Of a stretch of DNA of 64,000 nt, positions 9,162-19,011 are shown piece by piece (position 1 is the first letter of the stretch; each line of letters begins with the position of its first letter). A program made the position numbers and the translations under genes. The notes below the pieces were generated by a model. The model did not search any database. It was not told the origin of the DNA and was given only the letters and a program-made list of their open reading frames with translations. Source of the stretch: Streptomyces triticagri (GTDB lineage: Bacteria; Actinomycetota; Actinomycetes; Streptomycetales; Streptomycetaceae); assembly GCF_003429565.1 (NCBI RefSeq), contig NZ_QUAK01000038.1, positions 62,001 through 126,000 of the forward strand, written 5' to 3'.

Positions 9162-10316
9162 TCAGGGCGCGAAGAGGGACTGGATGCTGACGGCCGCCGC
9201 CCCGCGCGCCCACTCCTCCCAGGGCAGCGGACGCACCACGAGCGGGCAGCGCTCGGCCGCCCCGAAGGCCTGCCGGCTGAAGGCGGCGCGGATCTGCTCC
9301 TCGAAGAGGTCGTACGCGGCGAGGCCCTCGCCGGAGACCACCACCCGCTCCGGTCCGACCAGATTGACCATGGCCGCGAGGCCGAGGCCGATGGCCTGCC
9401 CCGCCTCGGCGAACACCGCGCGGACCGCGGCGTCCCCGTCGTGGGCGCGGAGGATGGCTCCCGCCATGTCGAGTCCGGGGTCGCCGGCGGCCTCCCGGGC
9501 CCGCGCCACGATGGCCTCCTCGGAGGCGATCGCCTCGACGCAGCCGCGAGAGCCGCAGTGGCAGGTCGGCCCGTCCCCCGCGGCCACCGGGATGTGGCCG
9601 ATCTCGCCGGCCACGCCGTAACCGCCGGGCACCAGGCGCCCGTTGACGACCAGGCCGCAGCCGATGCCGACGCCGACGGTGGCCAGGGCGAAGGAGTCCG
9701 CGCCGACGCCCTCGCCGAACCACTGCTCCGCCACGGTCAGGGCCTTCACGTCGTTCTCGACGGTGACCTCGAGTCCGGTGGCCGCGCCGACGAGTTCGGC
9801 CAGGGCCACATCGCGCCAGCCGAGGAAGGGCGAGTACCGCACCAGGCCGCCCGGCCGGTCGACGTCACCGGAGACGGACACGCCCACGTGATGGATGCGG
9901 TCCGCGAACTGGGGGGTCAACTCCGCGACGAGCGCGGCGACATCGGCGACGACCTGCTCGACGGACCGCCCCGAGACCGGCATCCGACTTGCGGCCCGCA
10001 CCTCGGCCCGCAAGTCGGTGATGACACCGATGAGTTCGTCCGCGGTGACCTTGACCCCGACGAAGAACTCCCGGTCGGCCCGGATCGCGAGGGGATAGGC
10101 GGGCCGGCCCGCTCCCTCGGCGGCGCGTACGGACTGCGTCAGCTCCGCCAGATAGCCGGCCTCGATCATCGGCTTGACGGCCTTGGTGACCGCCGCCGAC
10201 GACAGACCGGTGATCCGGGCTATCTCCGGACGGACCACGGGACCGCGCGTAAGCACCGTGGTGAACACCGAGTTGGCCGCCGGAGAGGTGAGCAACTCCG
10301 CTCGCTTCAGCAACAT
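9162..10316 (-). CDS. ROK-family transcriptional repressor
   Basis: A 384-residue sugar-responsive repressor. The winged helix-turn-helix lies near residues 15-70 (RPEIARITGLSSAAVTKAVKPMIEAG). It is followed by the ROK sugar-kinase-like domain with the zinc motif C252-H-C254-G-x2-G-C259. The ATG at 10316 was chosen because it is immediately followed by the HTH; the longer open frame upstream overlaps the AT-rich divergent promoter and GH36. Its position between the transport operon and the divergent GH36 gene suggests that it controls both. Confidence 0.9.
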   Translation of the reverse strand: MLLKRAELLTSPAANSVFTTVLTRGPVVRPEIARITGLSSAAVTKAVKPMIEAGYLAELTQSVRAAEGAGRPAYPLAIRADREFFVGVKVTADELIGVITDLRAEVRAASRMPVSGRSVEQVVADVAALVAELTPQFADRIHHVGVSVSGDVDRPGGLVRYSPFLGWRDVALAELVGAATGLEVTVENDVKALTVAEQWFGEGVGADSFALATVGVGIGCGLVVNGRLVPGGYGVAGEIGHIPVAAGDGPTCHCGSRGCVEAIASEEAIVARAREAAGDPGLDMAGAILRAHDGDAAVRAVFAEAGQAIGLGLAAMVNLVGPERVVVSGEGLAAYDLFEEQIRAAFSRQAFGAAERCPLVVRPLPWEEWARGAAAVSIQSLFAP

Positions 10317-10390
10317 GGGGGAAACGTAGGGGCAATAATTTCCTTCGTCAATATTTAAATTGAAGCTGTCTGCGCCTACGCTCCTGAGCC
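10317..10390. promoter_or_regulatory. Divergent AT-rich control region of ROK and GH36 genes
   Basis: This 74-bp gap is strikingly AT-rich for this genome. It contains CAATATTTAAATTG (10349-10362), a near-perfect palindrome, preceded by AATAATTT. It is the obvious candidate ROK operator and overlaps where both promoters must lie. GH36 has no clear Shine-Dalgarno, so a short-leader or leaderless transcript is possible. Confidence 0.5.
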
Positions 10391-12448
10391 ATGTCTCAGG
10401 TGATCTTCGATGCGTCCACGCGCACGTTCCTGCTCGCCACCCCCACCACGTCCTACGCCCTGCGCCTCGACCGGGACGGCGCACCACGGCACGTCCACTG
10501 GGGTGCACCGCTGACTCTCGAACAGGTCGCCCAACTGCCCACGTACGACGGACTGACCAGCAGCTTCGCCTCGACCAGCGGCGAGGAGGTGGCAGTTGAG
10601 GGCGGGGCGCGGTTCGGCGTCCCTTCGCTCCTGGTGCGGTACGCGGACGGCGCGCGCGGCGTCGAGTGGGTGCACGAGGACCACGTGATCGCGGGCAACC
10701 GCCTGGAGGTACGCCTCCGGGACCGGCACTATCCGCTGGGCTGCACACTCCACTACACGGTCCACGAGGACAGCGACGTCATCGAGCGCTCGCTCACGCT
10801 GCGACACCTCGGGGACGCCGAGGAGCCGCCGATCGAGGTGCTGCGGTGCGATGCCGCCGTCTGGTCCGTGCCTGCCGTGTCCGGTCGGCGCATCAGCCAT
10901 ACGGTGGGCGAGTGGTCGGGCGAGACCCAGCTGCGGCGCACCGAAGCCCCGTACGCCGAGACGGTGTTCACCAGCCGGCGCGGGATCTCGGGCCATCACG
11001 CCGGACCCTGGGTGATGGTCGACGCGGGCGACGCGGACGAGACGCACGGCGAGGTGTGGAGCACGGTGCTCGCCTGGTCGGGCAGTTGGCGGATCACCGC
11101 GGTGCGGGACGCCGGTGGCGGACCGTTCACCATCACCGGTGGTGCCGGGCACGACGGCCTCACCTGGCGTCTTCGGCCGGGCGAGACACACCGGACCCCG
11201 GTGTTCGCGGGGATGTTCAGCCGGGGCGGCTTCGGCGCGACGAGCCGGGGCTGGCACGCGTACATCGCCGGGCACGTCCTGCCCGTACCGGACGAGTTGC
11301 GTCCGGTCGTCTACAACAGCTGGGAGGCGACCGGTTGGGACGTGACCCTCGAGGGGCAGCGGGCGCTGGCCGAGCGCGCGGCCGGTCTGGGTGTGGAGCT
11401 GTTCGTCGTGGACGACGGCTGGTTCCGGGGACGTGACAGCGACCGTGCCGGGCTCGGCGACTGGCAGCCTGATCCCGTGCACTTCCCGCAGGGCCTCGAC
11501 CCGCTGGTCAAGGAGGTCCGCGGGCACGGCATGCGCTTCGGCCTGTGGGTGGAGCCGGAGATGACCAATCCGGACAGCGACCTCTGTCGCGAACACCCCG
11601 ACTGGGTCCTGCACATGCCGCACCGGCGCCGCACCGAACTGCGCCATCAGCTGGTACTCGACTTCGCCCGCGCCGAGGTCAGCGACTGGGCCTTCGGGTG
11701 GCTGGACCGGCTGGTGGCCACGTACGGCATCGACTTCCTCAAATGGGACATGAACCGGCCCTTCACCGAGGCCGGCCGCCCCGGAGACCGCGACGCCGAA
11801 CGCCTGTGGACCGAGCACACCCGCGGTGTGTATTCGGTGCTCGACCGGCTGCGGCGAGCACATCCGGAGCTGCGGGTCGAAGGCTGCGCGGGTGGCGGCG
11901 GCCGCGCCGACCTCGGCATGCTGGGCCGCACCGACCAGACCTGGATCTCCGACAACACGGACGCCGGCGACCGCATCGCGATCCAGCACGGGTACAGCCA
12001 GATCCATCCGGCCCGCACCATGTCGGCCTGGGCCACCGACAGCCCCAATCCGCACACACGCCGCACCGCCCCGCTCGCGTACCGCTTCCATATCGCGATG
12101 GCCGGCGCGCTCGGCATCGGCGGCGATCTGTCCCGCTGGAGCGAGGCCGAACTGGCCGAGGCCCGTGAGCTGGTCGCGCTCTACAAGGAGATACGCCCGG
12201 TGGTGCAGTTCGGCGAGCAGTTCCGGCTCGAGGACGCCGTGCTCCACCGCGCGGGCGACCGGGTGGTGGTGATCGCCTGGGGCCGGGACCGCACCCTGCG
12301 CCTGACCGGCCTCGCACCGTCCGCCGTCTACGCCGACGACACCACGGGTGCCGTGCACCACGGGGCGACACTGCTCACCCACGGGCTGCCGCTCGCGCTG
12401 CCGGCCGGCGATCACGCGAGCACGGTGGTGCGGCTGACCCGGCGCTGA
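10391..12448 (+). CDS. GH36 alpha-galactosidase
   Basis: A 685-residue alpha-galactosidase of the raffinose/melibiose type, with no signal peptide and so probably cytoplasmic. The catalytic nucleophile is D453 in FLKWDMNRPF. The acid/base lies in SDNTDAGDR (D521/D524). An N-terminal beta-supersandwich precedes the barrel, which begins near PVVYNSWEA. It presumably cleaves alpha-galactosides imported by the adjacent ABC system, while the GH27 and GH95 enzymes act outside the cell. It is transcribed away from the ROK gene. Confidence 0.93.
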   Translation: MSQVIFDASTRTFLLATPTTSYALRLDRDGAPRHVHWGAPLTLEQVAQLPTYDGLTSSFASTSGEEVAVEGGARFGVPSLLVRYADGARGVEWVHEDHVIAGNRLEVRLRDRHYPLGCTLHYTVHEDSDVIERSLTLRHLGDAEEPPIEVLRCDAAVWSVPAVSGRRISHTVGEWSGETQLRRTEAPYAETVFTSRRGISGHHAGPWVMVDAGDADETHGEVWSTVLAWSGSWRITAVRDAGGGPFTITGGAGHDGLTWRLRPGETHRTPVFAGMFSRGGFGATSRGWHAYIAGHVLPVPDELRPVVYNSWEATGWDVTLEGQRALAERAAGLGVELFVVDDGWFRGRDSDRAGLGDWQPDPVHFPQGLDPLVKEVRGHGMRFGLWVEPEMTNPDSDLCREHPDWVLHMPHRRRTELRHQLVLDFARAEVSDWAFGWLDRLVATYGIDFLKWDMNRPFTEAGRPGDRDAERLWTEHTRGVYSVLDRLRRAHPELRVEGCAGGGGRADLGMLGRTDQTWISDNTDAGDRIAIQHGYSQIHPARTMSAWATDSPNPHTRRTAPLAYRFHIAMAGALGIGGDLSRWSEAELAEARELVALYKEIRPVVQFGEQFRLEDAVLHRAGDRVVVIAWGRDRTLRLTGLAPSAVYADDTTGAVHHGATLLTHGLPLALPAGDHASTVVRLTRR

Positions 12449-12475
12449 GCGCGACGCATCGGGTTGAAGATCGAA

Positions 12476-13090
12476 CTAGTCCAACGACTGCGCGAGATAG
12501 GCGTGCAGCAGCAGACGTGTCTCGGTGACGAGCGCCGGGTCTCCGGACGGGTCGGCGCGGAAGGCGAGTTGCAGCAGCGCGTCCGCGGCCTCCACACAGA
12601 CCAGCAGGCTGCGCCGGATGCTCTCGTCGAGCGGACGGCCGAGCCGGCCCGCGAGCAGTGCGCCGATGCGGTCGGCCACCCGCTGGTTGACGTCACCGCC
12701 CGCCGGTACGCCGAAGTCGACGAGGGCGAAGCCGGGGACGACGCGCTTCATCGCCAGATACTCGTCGAGGGCCACATCGATCGCGGGCCGCCAGTCGCCG
12801 GGCGGCAGCTCGCCGACCCGCTCCTCGACCCGCTCCGCGTACTGGTCGAGATTGCGTACGGCGAGGGCGTCCGCCATCGCCCGCTTGTTGCCGAAGAAGC
12901 GGTACACCGAACCGATCGGCACTCCCGCTCGGTCCGCCACGGCCCGGGTGGTCAGTGCCTCGTAGCCGACCTCGTCGAGCAGGGCGGCACAGGCGTCGAG
13001 GATCCGTGCGAGGCGCTCGGCGCTGCGCCGCTGAATGGGTTCCCGGCGCAGAGCCCCGGCGTTCGGCGAAGTGGAAGACACGCGCTCCAT
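12476..13090 (-). CDS. TetR-family transcriptional regulator
   Basis: A 204-residue one-component regulator. The N-terminal HTH spans about residues 18-65 (RRSAERLARILDACAALLDEVG, then IGSVYRFFGNKRAMADAL); the C-terminal ligand domain is variable. The start is uncertain. ATG 13090 gives a normal-length protein, but an in-frame ATG at 13183, only 5 bp after the upstream stop, would add 31 residues including a run of eight or so Ala encoded by a (GGC)n tract. If the latter is used the gene is coupled to the beta-helix/cupredoxin operon. Target genes are not evident. Confidence 0.85.
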   Translation of the reverse strand: MERVSSTSPNAGALRREPIQRRSAERLARILDACAALLDEVGYEALTTRAVADRAGVPIGSVYRFFGNKRAMADALAVRNLDQYAERVEERVGELPPGDWRPAIDVALDEYLAMKRVVPGFALVDFGVPAGGDVNQRVADRIGALLAGRLGRPLDESIRRSLLVCVEAADALLQLAFRADPSGDPALVTETRLLLHAYLAQSLD

Positions 13091-13188
13091 GATGCCCCGG
13101 GTGTCGGGCGGGCCGATCTGCAGGGCGCGGTTCGGCGACGGCCGGTCGGCGGCGGCGGCGGCGGCGGCGGCACAGTCTGTCATCGGCT

Positions 13189-14484
13189 TCAGGCGATGAG
13201 CAGGGTCAGACCGCCGAGGGTGTAGGCGATCATCAGGGCGAGCATGGGGAGTTGGCCGGCGACCGCCTTCGACGGAGGGAAGAGCCGGACCGAGCGGTCG
13301 TGGGCGGCCACCACACCGAGCACATGTCCGGTCACGATCGCCACCACCTGCAGTACGGCGAGGCCGCCCGGCGACAGCGGCGGCTCCGGCGCCACCGGGT
13401 GCTCGCTGCCGGCCGCGAGGGCAAGGGTGCGGGGCCCTTCGGTGGTGAGCAGGGTGAAGTAGTGGGCGACCAGGTAGCCGAGTGCGATCGGTACCAGGGA
13501 GTGGGCGAAGTCCACGAGCGGGTGTTCCGCCCGGCCCAGCAGACGGGTTGCGCCGGCACAGAGTGCGTACAGGGCGGCGACCAGGGCGATCGCGCCGCAG
13601 AGGCCGAGCGTGGCGGTGGTGGTGCGGCCCAGCGGGGAGGTCTGCACGGTGCTGATCCAGGAGGGCGCGTCCGAGAATCCGTCGTACGCGGTGGAGCCGA
13701 GCATCACACACACCACCGCGACGAGTCCGGGCGTCGGCTCGGTCGCGTCGAGCCCGTGCAGAGCGTTGCGCAGCACGAGACGGCCGTCGCGGCGCCGGCC
13801 CCATGGCGAAAGTCGCGCGATCAGCGTCGAGTACACCTCGAAGGCGTCGCCGCGGGCGAACCAGCCCTCGCCGTACCGGGCCGCCGCGGCGAGCTGCAGC
13901 ACCGTGTAGCAGCCGAGGAAGACCAGAAGTGTCGTACGGGACGCGGGCTCCGGCGCAGCGAGTTCCAGCCAGGTGAAGGCGAAGAGCCCGCCCGCGGCGG
14001 GCCGGAGGCCGAGAGGTGAACGCTCCTTGTGTACGGCGCCGGGCACCGCCCGGTGCAGGGCGTACTGGATCAGCCGGTGCACGGTACGCAGCGGGTTCAG
14101 CAGGCGCCAGACCGGACCGAGCAGCAGCGAGGCGGGCACCAGGCCGACCCAGAACAGGACATAGACGCTGCCGGCCGCCGGATTGCGGTCCGGGTCGTCG
14201 GGCCCGAGTACGAGGTGGAGTACGACGAACAGCGCGGCGGCCAGCCCGTATCCGCGCAGCACCAGGCGTACGGCCGGGGCGTCGGCGGCCCGCTGGACGG
14301 CGGCGGGCAGCGCGAGACCCGACCGGTCGCCGCGGAAGCGCGAGGTGGACCAGAGCAGTCCGAGCGCCAGGAACGAGACGAACAGCGCGGCGAAGGCCCC
14401 GGCGAAGGCGTAGAACGGCGAGATCGGCAGATCGTGCTGCGAGCCGACGCCGTGGGCGAGGAGCAGCGGTCCGGGATGGTTCAC
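13189..14484 (-). CDS. Polytopic membrane protein of the beta-helix/cupredoxin operon
   Basis: A 431-residue integral membrane protein with about ten hydrophobic segments and no family I can name with confidence. The N-terminus (LLAHGVGSQHDLPISPF) faces an initial membrane span. Several His residues lie in or beside membrane segments (VVLHLVLG, DFAHSLVPIALGYLVAHYF, VTGHVLGVVAAHDRS), compatible with metal handling but not proof of it. Its ATG overlaps the lipoprotein stop (ATGA at 14481-14484), showing translational coupling. Its role is probably tied to the two exported upstream products. Confidence 0.8.
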   Translation of the reverse strand: MNHPGPLLLAHGVGSQHDLPISPFYAFAGAFAALFVSFLALGLLWSTSRFRGDRSGLALPAAVQRAADAPAVRLVLRGYGLAAALFVVLHLVLGPDDPDRNPAAGSVYVLFWVGLVPASLLLGPVWRLLNPLRTVHRLIQYALHRAVPGAVHKERSPLGLRPAAGGLFAFTWLELAAPEPASRTTLLVFLGCYTVLQLAAAARYGEGWFARGDAFEVYSTLIARLSPWGRRRDGRLVLRNALHGLDATEPTPGLVAVVCVMLGSTAYDGFSDAPSWISTVQTSPLGRTTTATLGLCGAIALVAALYALCAGATRLLGRAEHPLVDFAHSLVPIALGYLVAHYFTLLTTEGPRTLALAAGSEHPVAPEPPLSPGGLAVLQVVAIVTGHVLGVVAAHDRSVRLFPPSKAVAGQLPMLALMIAYTLGGLTLLIA

Positions 14485-15383
14485 CGGACGGCCAACTGGG
14501 TCAGCAGAAGCCCCGATTCATGCGTCTCGACCTCGAAGAGCCCGGTGCGGTCGGCGGTGAAGGCGAGGGTGGCCGACCGGCCGGCGGGCAGTTCCGCCTC
14601 CCGGTCGTAGCCGTGCACATGCAGGGTGTCGGCGCGGTCGCTGGTCACTTCGAGCCGGATGCGCTCGCCCTTCTTCACCTCGATACGGCCGGGGGCGGGA
14701 TCGACCTCGCCGTCCCGCACGGCGATCTTCACGGTCCGGTCGACGGGCGCCTTGTCCTTGTCCTTGTCCTTGCTCGTGTCCTTGTCCTTGTCGTCCTCCT
14801 TCCCTTTGTTGTCCCCGTCGTGGTGGCCCCCGGAGTGGCCCCGCCCACTGCCGCCGGACGACGCCGTGACCTCGGCGGTGGCCTGCACCGCCTTGCCCCC
14901 GACGGCCCAGACCGTGTGATCGTCCGCGTACAGGCGGACGGTGATCCGATGGGTCCCACGGGGCACCGCGGAGCCCGGCAGGTGGTGCCAACTGCCGTAG
15001 ACCCGCGCCACCTTGCGGTCGTCCACGTACAGATGCGCGTGCCCGCGCCCCGCAATGGCCGCACCGCCCACACTGTCGGGGGTGAAGCGGAACCTGCTCG
15101 CGGACACCTTGAGATTCCAGCCGTCCTCGGAGTCCGGGCGTACGGTCAGCTCGGCCGACGGGGCGTCCGCACGCGGCAGTTGACGCAGTCGGTGGCCGGC
15201 CTCGTCCGTGGTCTCGAGGAGTTCGCCCACCGGACCGCTCGCCGCCTCGTGTCCGGTGCCCGGCTTGTGGTGGGTGGTCGGCCGCCCGCCGCAGCCGCTC
15301 AGGAGGACGAGGGCGAGTACGGCGACGAGGACCCCACGCGCCCCGCCGTATGTGGTACGCACGCCCGCGCGCCCCGCGTTCAC
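14481..15383 (-). CDS. Lipoprotein with His-rich domain and cupredoxin-like C-terminus
   Basis: A 300-residue lipoprotein (lipobox LSGC, C31). An N-terminal domain has repeated His ([28 protein letters not shown]), resembling DUF4399-like domains. Then comes a highly charged K/D linker encoded by CTTGTC-type hexanucleotide repeats. The C-terminal roughly 95 residues look like a cupredoxin Greek-key domain ([33 protein letters not shown]) without the usual Cys ligand. The GTG at 15383 overlaps the beta-helix gene stop (GTGA), which fixes the start. Copper or other metal binding is an inference from fold resemblance and His content. Confidence 0.78.
   Translation of the reverse strand: MNAGRAGVRTTYGGARGVLVAVLALVLLSGCGGRPTTHHKPGTGHEAASGPVGELLETTDEAGHRLRQLPRADAPSAELTVRPDSEDGWNLKVSASRFRFTPDSVGGAAIAGRGHAHLYVDDRKVARVYGSWHHLPGSAVPRGTHRITVRLYADDHTVWAVGGKAVQATAEVTASSGGSGRGHSGGHHDGDNKGKEDDKDKDTSKDKDKDKAPVDRTVKIAVRDGEVDPAPGRIEVKKGERIRLEVTSDRADTLHVHGYDREAELPAGRSATLAFTADRTGLFEVETHESGLLLTQLAVR
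14751..14800. repeat. Hexanucleotide-like (CTTGTC)n tract coding a Lys-Asp linker
   Basis: Imperfect repeats of CTTGTC on the plus strand encode [18 protein letters not shown] sequence between the two domains of the lipoprotein. Because the unit is 6 bp, copy-number change would alter linker length without a frameshift. Confidence 0.7.
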
Positions 15384-17455
15384 GCCGGTGCTCCTTCCGC
15401 ACCGGCCGGCGCGGGACCTGTCTCGTCGGTCCGCACAGTGACACCCTCGCGCTCCGCCGTCCGGCCCGCCGTGGCGACGACCGCCCAGAGCACCCAGACC
15501 ACACCGAGCAGCGCACGCAGCCAGGCCGGGCCGAGAGGAATCCACGGGATCATCCACACGGCCTTGTCGAAGGCGTCGAGCAGGGTGAGTGCACCGAGCG
15601 CGACGGTGACCCACCCGAAGCCGGCGCGGCCGGTGCGGCGCAGCGCCAGGCCGACCCCGATCCACCAGACCGCCATCAGAAGCAGGGCGATCGCGGGCAC
15701 ATAGGTGGCTGTGAGGCCGGTCGAGGCGCCTGCGACATCGAGCCCGAGTCCGGCAAGTCCCGCCGCGGAGGCGGCCGTTGCCAGACGGTCGTGGCGGAGC
15801 CGACGCCACCACAGCAGGCCGCCCACCAGGGCGAGCACGGCGGCGGTGCCGAGGGCGAGCTGCATCTCGATGCGCTCGATGCCCCGCGCCCCGTACCAGT
15901 CGCAGCCGGCCGGCAGCCGTCGCGCCTGTACGTCGTAGTCGGCGCAGACCAGGAGCTGGGCGAGCTTCGCGGGTTCACCGGCGAGCCGGTCGGTGCCGCC
16001 CGAGACGTCGCCGCGTCGCTCGCCGCAGGTGGGCAGGGTGCGTGGGGTGGAGGCGCCGGTGTCGCCCTGCCAGCAGTTGCCCTCGCCCTGGCCGTCCCAC
16101 CAGACGTCCGTACGGTTGGGCTTCTCGCGGCCCGCCCTGTCGGTGCCGAGGCGGTTGTCCGCGTACCGGTTGTGGTGGGAGGTGTCGGTCTGCTTGGACC
16201 AGGCCGACTCGCCGCGGATGAAGGCGGGCACGGCGCTGAGGAAGAAGCCGGCGCGGTCGTGGCCGTAGATCCAGTTGTCCTCGTAGATGTTCCAGTTCCC
16301 GCCGGCGGTGATGATGCCGGAGCCGGGTGGCATGGAGATCTGGGGGCAGACGACGCCGTCCTCGTAGCCGCGCTCGGCCGGGGGCTTGGCGCAGGTTCCG
16401 TCGGCGACGTGCCGGTAGTAGTCCTCGTTGTTGTCGTGGATCAGATTGCGCTCGAACTTGGCGTGGTTCTGCGGCAGTCCGGGGTGGCCGGGGAAGGCGG
16501 AGTCCATGGAGGCGCCGCCCATGTTGTGGTCGAACTCGTTGTCGTGCACCCAGACGGAGTCGCCCGCGGTGCCGGAGTACCCGACCATGTTGTGGTGGCT
16601 GTGGCAGCCGGTGATCTCGATGGAGTAGCGCGGGACGTCGTAGCCACGGCCGTTGTTGATGTCCGATGCGCTCCCCGGGTAGATGCCCGAGTCGCCGTTC
16701 CCGTACGACTCGCAGTTCTTGTACAGGCCGTGGTCGCTGGCGAAGGTGAGGAAGCCGTACTCGTCGTTCCAGCGGGTGAGCACGTCGTCGATGACGAAGC
16801 CGTCGCCGGCCAGGACGTACAGGGAGTTGAAGGTGGTGCGCTGGGCGGTGAAGTTCCTGAAGTAGACGCCGTCGGAGCGGTCGGCGCGGATCGCGTTCAG
16901 CTTCTGGTACTTGGCGTCCACCACGACATCGGTGCGCTCGGCACCGGTGCCCTCGATCTGCAGGTTCTTCTTGCCCATGATCGCGACCAGGTTCTGGTTG
17001 TGCGGACACCGCTTCTGCTGGGCGTACGACAGGATCTGGTAGCCGAGCTGGGAGTCGGGGGCCTTGAGCCGTGCGCAGGCGCCGCGGGGCTTGGGCTGGG
17101 AGGGCTCCTCCTCGTAGAGGCCGGGCAGGATCGCGATGTTCATGCCCGGCTCGTCGACGGCGTCGACCGCGGCCTGCAGGTGCTCGAAGCCCTTCTCCCG
17201 GCAGCGGTCGAAGAGCTTCAGGTTCCGTGTGCGGAGCTTCTCGGGGAAACCGGCGATCCGGCGCTCGAAGTCCTTGCGGTCCTTCTTGCAGACCAGGAGG
17301 TCGGGCTCGCCGCCGCGATGTTCGGGCACGCTGCCGGAGCCGTCCGGGAAGCTGACCGGGCGTTCCTCGTGGGCGGCGGCCGCCGGCGCGAGGAGGCCGA
17401 CGAGCAGAGCGGCGAGCACAGCCAGGGTGAGGTGGAGCCTGCGAGGCCTGAGCAT
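15380..17455 (-). CDS. Secreted right-handed beta-helix (NosD-like) protein with C-terminal membrane domain
   Basis: A 691-residue protein. A signal peptide ([20 protein letters not shown]) is followed by about 480 extracytoplasmic residues of parallel beta-helix repeats (e.g. [46 protein letters not shown]). There are about twelve Cys, probably disulfides, and His clusters. Four or five membrane spans follow near residues 545-680. NosD of nitrous-oxide reductase maturation has a similar exported beta-helix (established knowledge), but no nos genes are present. ATG 17455 directly precedes the signal peptide. The stop overlaps the lipoprotein GTG. Confidence 0.82.
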   Translation of the reverse strand: MLRPRRLHLTLAVLAALLVGLLAPAAAAHEERPVSFPDGSGSVPEHRGGEPDLLVCKKDRKDFERRIAGFPEKLRTRNLKLFDRCREKGFEHLQAAVDAVDEPGMNIAILPGLYEEEPSQPKPRGACARLKAPDSQLGYQILSYAQQKRCPHNQNLVAIMGKKNLQIEGTGAERTDVVVDAKYQKLNAIRADRSDGVYFRNFTAQRTTFNSLYVLAGDGFVIDDVLTRWNDEYGFLTFASDHGLYKNCESYGNGDSGIYPGSASDINNGRGYDVPRYSIEITGCHSHHNMVGYSGTAGDSVWVHDNEFDHNMGGASMDSAFPGHPGLPQNHAKFERNLIHDNNEDYYRHVADGTCAKPPAERGYEDGVVCPQISMPPGSGIITAGGNWNIYEDNWIYGHDRAGFFLSAVPAFIRGESAWSKQTDTSHHNRYADNRLGTDRAGREKPNRTDVWWDGQGEGNCWQGDTGASTPRTLPTCGERRGDVSGGTDRLAGEPAKLAQLLVCADYDVQARRLPAGCDWYGARGIERIEMQLALGTAAVLALVGGLLWWRRLRHDRLATAASAAGLAGLGLDVAGASTGLTATYVPAIALLLMAVWWIGVGLALRRTGRAGFGWVTVALGALTLLDAFDKAVWMIPWIPLGPAWLRALLGVVWVLWAVVATAGRTAEREGVTVRTDETGPAPAGAEGAPA

Positions 17456-17617
17456 GCCGGGGAGAGTAGAGCAATGCTCATGTTTTTGGAGCCCCTTGCG
17501 CAGGAACTCGCACACAGGAGTTCCCCGGAGAGCGGACAAGCCCCTGCCTCACTCCTCTTGCCGCCGGCATCACAGAATCCTACGGTTATACATAGGAATC
17601 GCGACGAGGGAGCGAAC

Positions 17618-18931
17618 ATGAGCGGGGACCCGCGCAAGACCGCCGATGGCCTGACGTACCTGACGGGATTCGGCAACGAGCACAGCTCGGAGGCGGTCCC
17701 CGGAGCGCTCCCGCTGGGCCGCAACTCACCGCAGCGCGCCCCGCTCGGCCTGTACGCGGAGCAGCTGAGCGGCACCGCGTTCACCGAGCCCCGCGCGCAC
17801 AACCGCCGCTCCTGGCTCTACCGCATCCGCCCGTCCGCCGCCCATCCGGCCTTCACCCGCAGGGACAACGGCCGGCTCGCCACCGCCCCGTTCACCGACG
17901 CCGTGCCCGACCCCAACCGGCTGCGCTGGAACCCGCTCCCGGAGCCCGCCCCGGGCACCGACTTCGTCGACGGCTTGTACACCCTCGGCGGGAACGGCGA
18001 CGCGACCCGGCGCACCGGCATGGCCGTGCACCTCTACCACGCCAACTCCTCGATGCAGCACCGGGTGTTCAGCGACGCGGACGGCGAACTGCTCATCGTC
18101 CCCGAGCGCGGCGGGCTCCTCATCCGCACCGAGTTCGGCCTGCTGCGCGCCGAGCCGCGGCACGTCGCCCTGATCCCGCGCGGCGTCCGCTTCCGCGTCG
18201 AGCTGCTCGACGACTGCGCACGGGGTTACGTCTGCGAGAACTACGGCGCCCCCTTCCAGCTCCCCGACCTCGGCCCGATCGGCGCCAACGGCCTGGCGAA
18301 CGCACGGGACTTCGCCGCCCCCACCGCCGCGTACGAGGACGTCGAGGAACCGGTCGAGGTGATCAACAAGTTCTGCGGGAACCTCTGGGGGGCCACCTAC
18401 GACCACTCCCCGCTCGACGTCGTCGCCTGGCACGGCAACCACGTGCCGTACGTCTACGACCTGACCCGATTCAACGTCGTCGGCACCATCAGCTACGACC
18501 ACCCCGACCCCTCGATCTTCACCGTCCTGACCTCGCCGTCGGACACCCCGGGCCTCGCGGGCGTGGACTTCGTGGTGTTCGCCCCGCGCTGGCTGGTCGG
18601 CGAGGACACCTTCCGGCCGCCGTACTTCCACCGGAACGTGATGAGCGAGTACATGGGCCTGATCGAGGGCGCCTACGACGCGAAGGCGGAGGGCTTCGTA
18701 CCGGGCGGCGGCTCCCTGCACAACATGATGTCGGCGCACGGCCCCGACCACGACACCTTCCGCCGCGCCAGCGAGGCGGAGCTGGTGCCGCAGCGCATCG
18801 ACGACGGCCTTGCCTTCATGTTCGAGACCCGCTGGCCGGTCACCCTGACCCCCGCTGCGGCCGGGGCGGACCACCTTCAGTCGGGCTACGACGACGTGTG
18901 GCAGGGTCTTGAGCGGCATTTCCGGTCCTGA
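17618..18931 (+). CDS. hmgA: Homogentisate 1,2-dioxygenase
   Basis: A 437-residue cytosolic non-haem iron enzyme that opens homogentisate to maleylacetoacetate in tyrosine and phenylalanine breakdown. The Fe(II) ligands are H338 and E344 in [11 protein letters not shown] and H374 in SAHGPD. Their spacing is the same as in the human enzyme. The N-terminal [13 protein letters not shown] is characteristic. ATG 17618 follows a purine-rich GAGGGAGCG site. No other homogentisate-pathway gene lies next to it. A GntR/UTRA regulator gene starts 80 bp downstream. Confidence 0.97.
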   Translation: MSGDPRKTADGLTYLTGFGNEHSSEAVPGALPLGRNSPQRAPLGLYAEQLSGTAFTEPRAHNRRSWLYRIRPSAAHPAFTRRDNGRLATAPFTDAVPDPNRLRWNPLPEPAPGTDFVDGLYTLGGNGDATRRTGMAVHLYHANSSMQHRVFSDADGELLIVPERGGLLIRTEFGLLRAEPRHVALIPRGVRFRVELLDDCARGYVCENYGAPFQLPDLGPIGANGLANARDFAAPTAAYEDVEEPVEVINKFCGNLWGATYDHSPLDVVAWHGNHVPYVYDLTRFNVVGTISYDHPDPSIFTVLTSPSDTPGLAGVDFVVFAPRWLVGEDTFRPPYFHRNVMSEYMGLIEGAYDAKAEGFVPGGGSLHNMMSAHGPDHDTFRRASEAELVPQRIDDGLAFMFETRWPVTLTPAAAGADHLQSGYDDVWQGLERHFRS

Positions 18932-18947
18932 CCCGGTGGTGCCGGAG

Positions 18948-18965
18948 CGCGGTCCAACGACCGCG
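18948..18965 (+). terminator. Hairpin after hmgA
   Basis: CGCGGTC (18948-18954) and GACCGCG (18959-18965) form a 7-bp stem with a CAAC loop, 17 bp after the hmgA stop. It is short, so it could attenuate rather than fully stop transcription into the regulator gene. Confidence 0.45.
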
Positions 18966-19011
18966 TGCCACCCGTTCGACCCCAACCGGCCCGGAGCAGT
19001 TCGGAGTTGTC

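Noticed and set aside
15350..17617. N-terminal extension of hmgA in the same frame
   Set aside because: The frame is open by chance across the antisense beta-helix gene; homogentisate dioxygenases begin near the ATG at 17618.
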